Shown one piece after another: positions 59,343 through 64,000 of a stretch of DNA of 64,000 nucleotides. Under the pieces are notes generated by a model that searched no databases, was not told where the DNA came from, and saw only the letters and a program-made list of their open reading frames with translations. Positions within the stretch are counted from its first letter, which is position 1; each line of letters begins with the position of its first letter. This DNA is from Paenibacillus silvisoli (GTDB lineage Bacteria > Bacillota > Bacilli > Paenibacillales > Paenibacillaceae): contig NZ_CP133017.1 of assembly GCF_030866765.1 (NCBI RefSeq), forward strand, positions 4,632,001-4,696,000, read 5' to 3'. A program made the position numbers and the translations under genes.

Positions 59343-61352
59343 TTATTTCGCGATTTCGATGACGACCATCTGGTGGCATTCCAGCCGATCGAGCGTGTAC
59401 GTCAGCGTGCCGTCCTGCTGCTCGAACGGGATCGCCGTTTGCTGCGGAGCCAGATAGACCGCCTTCGCCTCTTCCGGCAAACGAAGCGTTACCTTCGTAT
59501 CGTATACCGGCAAAATATCCTCGATAATCTCAACGCCATTCCCGCGTTTGACCGGCGTAGCATACAGCAAGTGGTTGATATATCGCCCCTCATCCGGCTG
59601 CTTCTGAAGCGTCACGATGCCTTGCGCCGGCAGCGAGGTTTCGAGCGTTTTGCCGCCGCCTCCTCCGCCTGTGCCCTCGCCTTCAAGAAGCCGGTTCAAC
59701 GCATACAGCACCGTTTCCTTCAGCATCAAGCTGCCCTTCGTACCGTAATCCTCGAACATGTTCCACGCGATGTAGATGCCGTCCGAGCCTTGCGCCATGC
59801 CGGGACCGCCGTCTTCGCGCGAGCTTGGCGTATGCTGATGAGAGCAGAACGTGAACACGTCCCGGTTGAAATACGGATTCTCCCGCCGGCCCAAACTCGT
59901 GCCGCCATCCAGCAGCTCAACCTGCTGCCCTTGGCCGTAGCAGATGTAAGCGGCGCCGCCGAGGCTGTTCAGCCCAAAGCCGGGCCGGAAATAATCCGGC
60001 AGATACGGATTTTCGCCTATCCATTTCACGCCAAAATCAAGACCAAAGCCGCTTCCGTCGACGTTCAAGCCGGAACGTCCGGTAGCGAGCACCTTGCCGC
60101 CTCCGGCGACATAACGCTTCAAGCTTGCGGAGAGCGCATCGCCAAGCAGCACCTCGTCCGGCAAAATAATGACTTTGTACGCCGAGAAATCGGCTTCTAG
60201 ATCGATAACGTCGAACAGAATCTTGCCTTCCAGCAGCATCCGCACCGCGCCGGCATCGGATATGCCCGTGAAACCGACCTGTCCTGCCGAGATGTTCGCA
60301 ACGCCGGCCGCCTCAAGCGACAGCAGCGCGACATCCGCGACGCCAACCGAATCCTTGCACCAAGGCTCCTTCTCTTCCACTTCGCGATAAGCTTGCCCGA
60401 TCAATTCATAGGTAGCCTCGTCCATCAAGCCGTCCGGATGGAGCTGGTCGCCGATCGAGCAGCGGGCGCCGTTCGCGATGCTGAGCGCCGTCTCGTAGCG
60501 GAGCGCATTCGGATGCTTATAGCCGCCGAACTCGCCCCAGGACGTATGGAACTTGCCGGTCATGCCGAGAAACGGCATGCCCAGCGTCTGCGCATAGCGG
60601 GCCGACAGCGGAAAATGGTCATAGCCCCAGCCGCCCGTCGGCAGCGATTCCAGCTCCAGATGCGTGTTCATCCCCGCCAAATCCCGACGGCCGCGGCGAA
60701 TATGCCCGCCGTTATGGAAGATCGGCATGTCCGGCTTGATGCCATGGACAAGCTCCTTCACGGCGCTGGTATAGCGAGCGTAGGTCTGCTCGCCAAGCGC
60801 CTGCACGTCCGCTTCGTTGCGCGGATCTTTCCCTTCGCGGCGCAGCGACGCTACGCAGTATTGGCAGTAACACTTGCGAACGCCTACAATGTCGAGGAAG
60901 ATGCCGTCCGCATCGTAGCTCAGCGTGACTTCTTCGATCTGCTTCAGCAATACGTCGAGATACGGCGTATTCAAGCAGAACTCATGATACCCGGGCTGCA
61001 TGAAATTTTTCGCCCAGGTTGTGCGCTCCTCTTTGTCCCGGAACAGCCATTCCGGATGACGTCTAGCCAGCTTCTCGTCAAGTCCGGCAGAGATATAGAC
61101 CGGTGTTTTCACGTCGATTTCATGCGCCGCTTCGATCATCTCGCCGAGAAGGTCGAAATCGAGCGCCGGATGCCGCTCGTTCGCTTCCGACGGATGGTAG
61201 GCCCAGCCATGATGGCATTTGGAGAAAATCGTGATCGAATCGACATGCCCTTTGCGGAGCATCGCTTGAAATTGTTCCTTCGAAAACCGGCTTCCAATGC
61301 CGGGAATCGCTTCCGATGTATGAAAATCAAGATGGACCTGTCTGAACCGCAT
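59343..61352 (-). CDS. Glycoside hydrolase-like protein (GHL6/GH42-like)
   Basis: A 669-residue protein. The N-terminal TIM barrel (about 1-330) begins MRFRQVHLDFHTSEAIPG and includes GIFLDIVGVRKCYCQYC and IFHNGGHIRRGRRD; a trimerisation-type domain (about 360-560, VIILPDEVLLGDALSASLKRYVA in part) and a beta-sandwich follow. This is the order of hypothetical glycosyl hydrolase 6 proteins with a beta-galactosidase trimerisation domain. An 8-residue Gly run (GEGTGGGGGGK) links domains near 580. Substrate unknown. The second ATG at 61352 was chosen because AGGAG lies 8 nt upstream. It is divergent from an AraC regulator, which probably controls it. Confidence 0.8.
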   Translation of the reverse strand: MRFRQVHLDFHTSEAIPGIGSRFSKEQFQAMLRKGHVDSITIFSKCHHGWAYHPSEANERHPALDFDLLGEMIEAAHEIDVKTPVYISAGLDEKLARRHPEWLFRDKEERTTWAKNFMQPGYHEFCLNTPYLDVLLKQIEEVTLSYDADGIFLDIVGVRKCYCQYCVASLRREGKDPRNEADVQALGEQTYARYTSAVKELVHGIKPDMPIFHNGGHIRRGRRDLAGMNTHLELESLPTGGWGYDHFPLSARYAQTLGMPFLGMTGKFHTSWGEFGGYKHPNALRYETALSIANGARCSIGDQLHPDGLMDEATYELIGQAYREVEEKEPWCKDSVGVADVALLSLEAAGVANISAGQVGFTGISDAGAVRMLLEGKILFDVIDLEADFSAYKVIILPDEVLLGDALSASLKRYVAGGGKVLATGRSGLNVDGSGFGLDFGVKWIGENPYLPDYFRPGFGLNSLGGAAYICYGQGQQVELLDGGTSLGRRENPYFNRDVFTFCSHQHTPSSREDGGPGMAQGSDGIYIAWNMFEDYGTKGSLMLKETVLYALNRLLEGEGTGGGGGGKTLETSLPAQGIVTLQKQPDEGRYINHLLYATPVKRGNGVEIIEDILPVYDTKVTLRLPEEAKAVYLAPQQTAIPFEQQDGTLTYTLDRLECHQMVVIEIAK

Positions 61353-61474
61353 ATGCATCGCTCCTATTCTTGTCGTAATCTTCTTCACTATTACATAGCC
61401 GTTGCGCAGGAGGATAGAGATCGAATAGACTTGTTATAGCACAAAATCGACCAAATCAGGAGTGAGCCTGCCCA

Positions 61475-62347
61475 ATGGACTGCCTGCAGCTGCCGATCCC
61501 TCCCCTGCCTCAATTCGTCACCGTCGGTCATTCCGTCTGGAGGCCGGGCAACCAGCATTTCGAGCGGAATTTTCCGATGTATGACCTGCTGCTCGTCGTA
61601 AAAGGAACGTTCTACATAACGGAGGATGACACGCCTTATTCGATCGGAGCCGGCAATCTGCTTCTGCTGGAGCCCGGCCGCACCCATTTCGGGCATCGGC
61701 CCTGCACGGAGGATTCGGAGATCTATTGGATCCACTTCTACCACCCGCTCCCCGCTACGCCGATCGCAAGCCAGCAAATTCCGTGGACCTCGATTCTCGA
61801 GCCCGGCACGGACGCCGACTTTCTGCCGCGCCGCCAGTCGCTGTTTCTGCCGAAATGGGCGCCATTCGACCCGAAGCCGCTGCTGCCGGTTCTTCGCGAC
61901 ATGCTGGACATTCAGCGCAAGCTCAATATGGAAAACGCGACCCGGCTGCATGGACTGCTCGTCCGCCTGCTGGAGCAGCTGCAGCAGCTGACCGTGCAAG
62001 CGGCGAAGCCTTCGCGGTCCTTGAAGCTTAGCCGGGAGCTCGAGGCATTCCTGACGCGATTCGTGAAGGAGCCGTTCAGCTCCGAGTCGCTGGAGGAGGC
62101 GTTTCACTTCAACCCGGAATATTTATCCCGCTGCCTGAAGAAGCATACCGGCAAGACGCCCGTCCAATATATCCGCCACTTGAAGGTGGAGGAAGCCAAA
62201 CGGCTGTTGGCCGCAAGCGACATGCCCGTTCCGGTCGTAGCGGAGTCGATCGGCATCGACGACTATAATTACTTTATCCGCCTGTTCCGCGAAACGGCCG
62301 GTCAGACGCCGGGCGAATACCGCAGATCGAGGCAAGGCTTAAGTTAG
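61475..62347 (+). CDS. AraC family transcriptional regulator
   Basis: A 290-residue regulator. A cupin-like N-terminus (FPMYDLLLVVKGTFYITEDD, NLLLLEPGRTHFG) senses a ligand, and the C-terminal 100 residues hold two helix-turn-helix units (SLEEAFHFNPEYLSRCLKKH and VVAESIGIDDYNYFIRLFRE). GGAG lies 12 nt before the ATG, a long spacing. It is divergent from the GHL6-like gene, separated by about 120 bp, so it is likely its activator. Confidence 0.9.
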   Translation: MDCLQLPIPPLPQFVTVGHSVWRPGNQHFERNFPMYDLLLVVKGTFYITEDDTPYSIGAGNLLLLEPGRTHFGHRPCTEDSEIYWIHFYHPLPATPIASQQIPWTSILEPGTDADFLPRRQSLFLPKWAPFDPKPLLPVLRDMLDIQRKLNMENATRLHGLLVRLLEQLQQLTVQAAKPSRSLKLSRELEAFLTRFVKEPFSSESLEEAFHFNPEYLSRCLKKHTGKTPVQYIRHLKVEEAKRLLAASDMPVPVVAESIGIDDYNYFIRLFRETAGQTPGEYRRSRQGLS

Positions 62348-62409
62348 ATATTCAGACTGCAATTTTTATTAGGATTAGATAAACGTTACTTTTTCCCTTA
62401 TTTATCCTA

Positions 62410-62469
62410 ATTGTTGGAAAATTAATTCTATTGATGGAAAAGCCATTTTCATGATTAAATAGATATAAT
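62410..62469 (+). promoter_or_regulatory. Promoter region of the orphan kinase with 20-bp direct repeat
   Basis: ATTG(T/A)TGGAAAA occurs at 62410 and 62430, exactly 20 bp apart, followed by a TATAAT at 62464-62469. The spacing of two helical turns suggests a regulator binding site. An AT-rich inverted repeat (ATTAGGAT...ATCCTAAT) lies just upstream at about 62369-62411. Confidence 0.45.
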
Positions 62470-62514
62470 TACTTACATACGGTCTACGAATCAAAAACCT
62501 ATTGGAGCGAGCCC

Positions 62515-63645
62515 ATGAGTGATATTATCCGATTTTTCGAAACGCACAAGAGCGGCATTATCGACAGTTGGATCGGGCGGCTCGAGCGAGCCTATCCAGG
62601 GGAATACAACGCCGATAAGCTCCGGCAGCAGTGCATCCGTTACGTGCAGCTCATTGCGGATATCCATATCCCGATTGAGCAGCATGAGGTGTTCTCGGAC
62701 TATAGAGCGTGGTGCGAGCTGTTATTCTCGAAGCGCATCCCGATCGAGCACATTCTGCAAAGCTCGCTATTTTTCAGGGAAGCCTTCTTCGAGAGGGTCG
62801 GGGAATTCGAAGCCGACCGCGCGGAGCTGGTTTCCGTCATCGCACATGTCGTCTACCGGATCGATCAGTTCCAAACGGTTGTCTATTCCTACTTCTTCGA
62901 CCATGCCCGCGGTAAAATCGAACAGCAGGACAAGCTCATCGAGAATATGCACGACGACAAGCTGAACCTGATCGGCAAAATGGCCTCCAGCATGGCGCAC
63001 GAGATCCGCAATCCGTTAACGTCCATCAAAGGCTTTACCGTGCTGATTCGAAAAGTTCTTCCGCCGGCATCTCTCCACATGATCGACAAATATTTGGATA
63101 TTATTGACAATGAATTCCGCAATATCGAAATGCAAATTACCGGCTTCCTCAGCTTCTCGCGCAAGCCGATCGCCGAAGAGAATCCCGAGCTGACGCCGAT
63201 CAACAGCCTGCTGGATAAGACGCTGCTTCTCGTCAATCCGCTCCTGCTTAACGAGAACATCGAGTTCACCGCGCATTTGGAACCCGGTTTGACTGCTCAC
63301 GTCCAGAAGGTCGCCATCATTCAGGTGTTTTCGAACCTGATGAACAATGCGATCGACGCGCTTCGCGACGCGGAGGGACGGGAACGGATGATTGCCGTCA
63401 AAGCCTTTTCTGATGGCGCTTACATTTACGTGCGGATCAGCAATACCGGACCGGAAATACCGGCCGCCATTCAAGCCAGCCTGTTCGATCCGTTCGTAAC
63501 GGGCAAAGCCGAAGGCACCGGACTCGGGCTTGCCATCTGCAAGCAAATCGTGGAGCGCAACAACGGGGAAATTACGTTTCAAACGAACAGCAGGGAAACG
63601 ACGTTTACGCTTCGTTTTCCATCCCCTGCAGCTGAACCTACATAA
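62515..63645 (+). CDS. Soluble orphan sensor histidine kinase
   Basis: A 376-residue kinase without transmembrane helices. Residues 1-130 form a helical sensor similar in character to RsbR N-terminal domains (FFETHKSGIIDSWIGRLERA). The HisKA box is SSMAHEIRNPLTSIKGF with H162, followed by HATPase motifs FSNLMNNAIDAL and GTGLGLAICKQIV. The box resembles sporulation-type kinases (KinA/KinB), and no response regulator is adjacent, so it may feed a phosphorelay; this is inference. GGAG lies 7 nt before the ATG. Confidence 0.9.
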   Translation: MSDIIRFFETHKSGIIDSWIGRLERAYPGEYNADKLRQQCIRYVQLIADIHIPIEQHEVFSDYRAWCELLFSKRIPIEHILQSSLFFREAFFERVGEFEADRAELVSVIAHVVYRIDQFQTVVYSYFFDHARGKIEQQDKLIENMHDDKLNLIGKMASSMAHEIRNPLTSIKGFTVLIRKVLPPASLHMIDKYLDIIDNEFRNIEMQITGFLSFSRKPIAEENPELTPINSLLDKTLLLVNPLLLNENIEFTAHLEPGLTAHVQKVAIIQVFSNLMNNAIDALRDAEGRERMIAVKAFSDGAYIYVRISNTGPEIPAAIQASLFDPFVTGKAEGTGLGLAICKQIVERNNGEITFQTNSRETTFTLRFPSPAAEPT

Positions 63646-63646
63646 A

Positions 63647-63684
63647 GAAGCCTCCGGCGCATGCAATGCGGTTCCGGAGGCTTC
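63647..63684. terminator. Bidirectional terminator between convergent genes
   Basis: GAAGCCTCCGG pairs with CCGGAGGCTTC around a 16-nt loop, with moderately T-rich flanks on both sides. It lies between the kinase and the GH78-like gene. Confidence 0.8.
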
Positions 63685-63691
63685 TCCATTT

Positions 63692-64000
63692 CTATTGCAA
63701 CGAGGATACCGCGGCCGCTTCGCAGCTTAGCTCGATCCCCGCCGCTTCAGGCAGCGACCGGCTCTCGCCGTTCGGCAGCGAGACGGTAACCGGCACGCCC
63801 GCCGGGGCGTTGATCTCGATCGTGAACCGGTCGTCCTCGCGGCGCCAGGAAACGTCCACTAAACCAAGCGGCGTTGAAGCGCGGCCCTTCGCCCAGCCGA
63901 GCTCGCCGATCACCGGCGCGATGCCGATTTCCGCAAAGCCCGGCTTCAACGGCTTAATGCCCAGCAGCTCCGCCGGGAATTCGTACAGCGGCAGCGCGCC
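63692..64000 (-). CDS. Probable alpha-L-rhamnosidase (GH78), C-terminal part only
   Basis: The frame enters from the right edge without a stop and ends at 63692, giving the last 102 residues. The sequence ELLGIKPLKPGFAEIGIAP and STPLGLVDVSWRREDDRF, then an all-beta tail, matches the C-terminal beta-sandwich that closes GH78 rhamnosidases. The catalytic barrel is outside the window, so activity cannot be confirmed. A rhamnosidase would fit a locus for rhamnose-bearing plant glycans or glycosides. An internal TTG is not a start: the frame continues through it. Confidence 0.72.
   Translation of the reverse strand, partial: GALPLYEFPAELLGIKPLKPGFAEIGIAPVIGELGWAKGRASTPLGLVDVSWRREDDRFTIEINAPAGVPVTVSLPNGESRSLPEAAGIELSCEAAAVSSLQ

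Noticed and set aside
1-64000. tRNA, rRNA, riboswitch or insertion-sequence genes
   Set aside because: None was recognised in any gap; T-box and common riboswitch cores were not seen by eye, which is not a proof of absence.

Overview
The window looks like a chromosomal segment of a GC-rich, Gram-positive, plant-polysaccharide-degrading member of the Paenibacillaceae (Paenibacillus or Cohnella type). The reasons are strong GGAGG ribosome binding sites, lipobox and Sec signal peptides, YesM/YesN-type two-component genes, LplB/YtcP-type sugar permeases without their own ATPase, a DUF5696-like protein next to a Yip1-like membrane protein, and many glycoside hydrolases. This is inferred from protein character; no rRNA or tRNA gene is visible. 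No transposase, integrase, phage gene or CRISPR array was recognised.

Left part (1-16.4 kb): a YesN-type response regulator cut by the left edge with its YesM-type kinase; an EamA exporter; a GNAT acetyltransferase coupled to a 14-helix MFS efflux pump; a PhyH-type dioxygenase divergent from an AraC regulator; another MFS transporter; a response regulator-kinase-RND efflux operon; and a PAP2 phosphatase. Two intergenic gaps here (about 4.0-4.4 kb and 9.85-10.33 kb) hold arrays of palindromes spaced about 50 bp apart.

Middle part (16.5-48.7 kb): almost all genes are on the minus strand and concern uptake and breakdown of a complex glycan. ABC operon 1 (two permeases, lipoprotein SBP, Gfo/Idh/MocA oxidoreductase) is followed by a hydroxyacid dehydrogenase and a beta-propeller glycosidase. 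Next come a GH35 beta-galactosidase and an isomerase-oxidoreductase pair. A long operon then carries a LacI regulator, a lipoprotein SBP, a 1045-residue SBP, two permease pairs, an NHL-TPR-Yip1 fusion and a DUF5696 protein. Last is an operon of PhyH dioxygenase, Gfo/Idh/MocA oxidoreductase, TIM-barrel isomerase and GH3 beta-glucosidase. TGAAACGTTTCA-type palindromes sit at three promoters (about 24.1, 43.1 and 48.65 kb), so the LacI protein at 41.9-43.0 kb probably controls all three operons. No ABC ATPase is encoded; a shared MsmX-like ATPase elsewhere is assumed.

Right part (48.8-64 kb): another repeat array bracketed by two identical hairpins; an SDR with a small acidic protein; a GntR-SDR-unknown enzyme operon with an autoregulatory operator; a Gfo/Idh/MocA oxidoreductase with a 6PGDH-like dehydrogenase, divergent from a TIM-barrel protein and second GntR; a TIM-barrel/GHL6-like pair divergent from an AraC regulator; an orphan soluble histidine kinase; and the C-terminus of a probable GH78 rhamnosidase cut by the right edge. 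The recurring combination of Gfo/Idh/MocA dehydrogenases, xylose-isomerase-like TIM barrels, dioxygenases and glycosidases suggests oxidative processing of glycosides or unusual sugars, but no substrate can be named from sequence alone.
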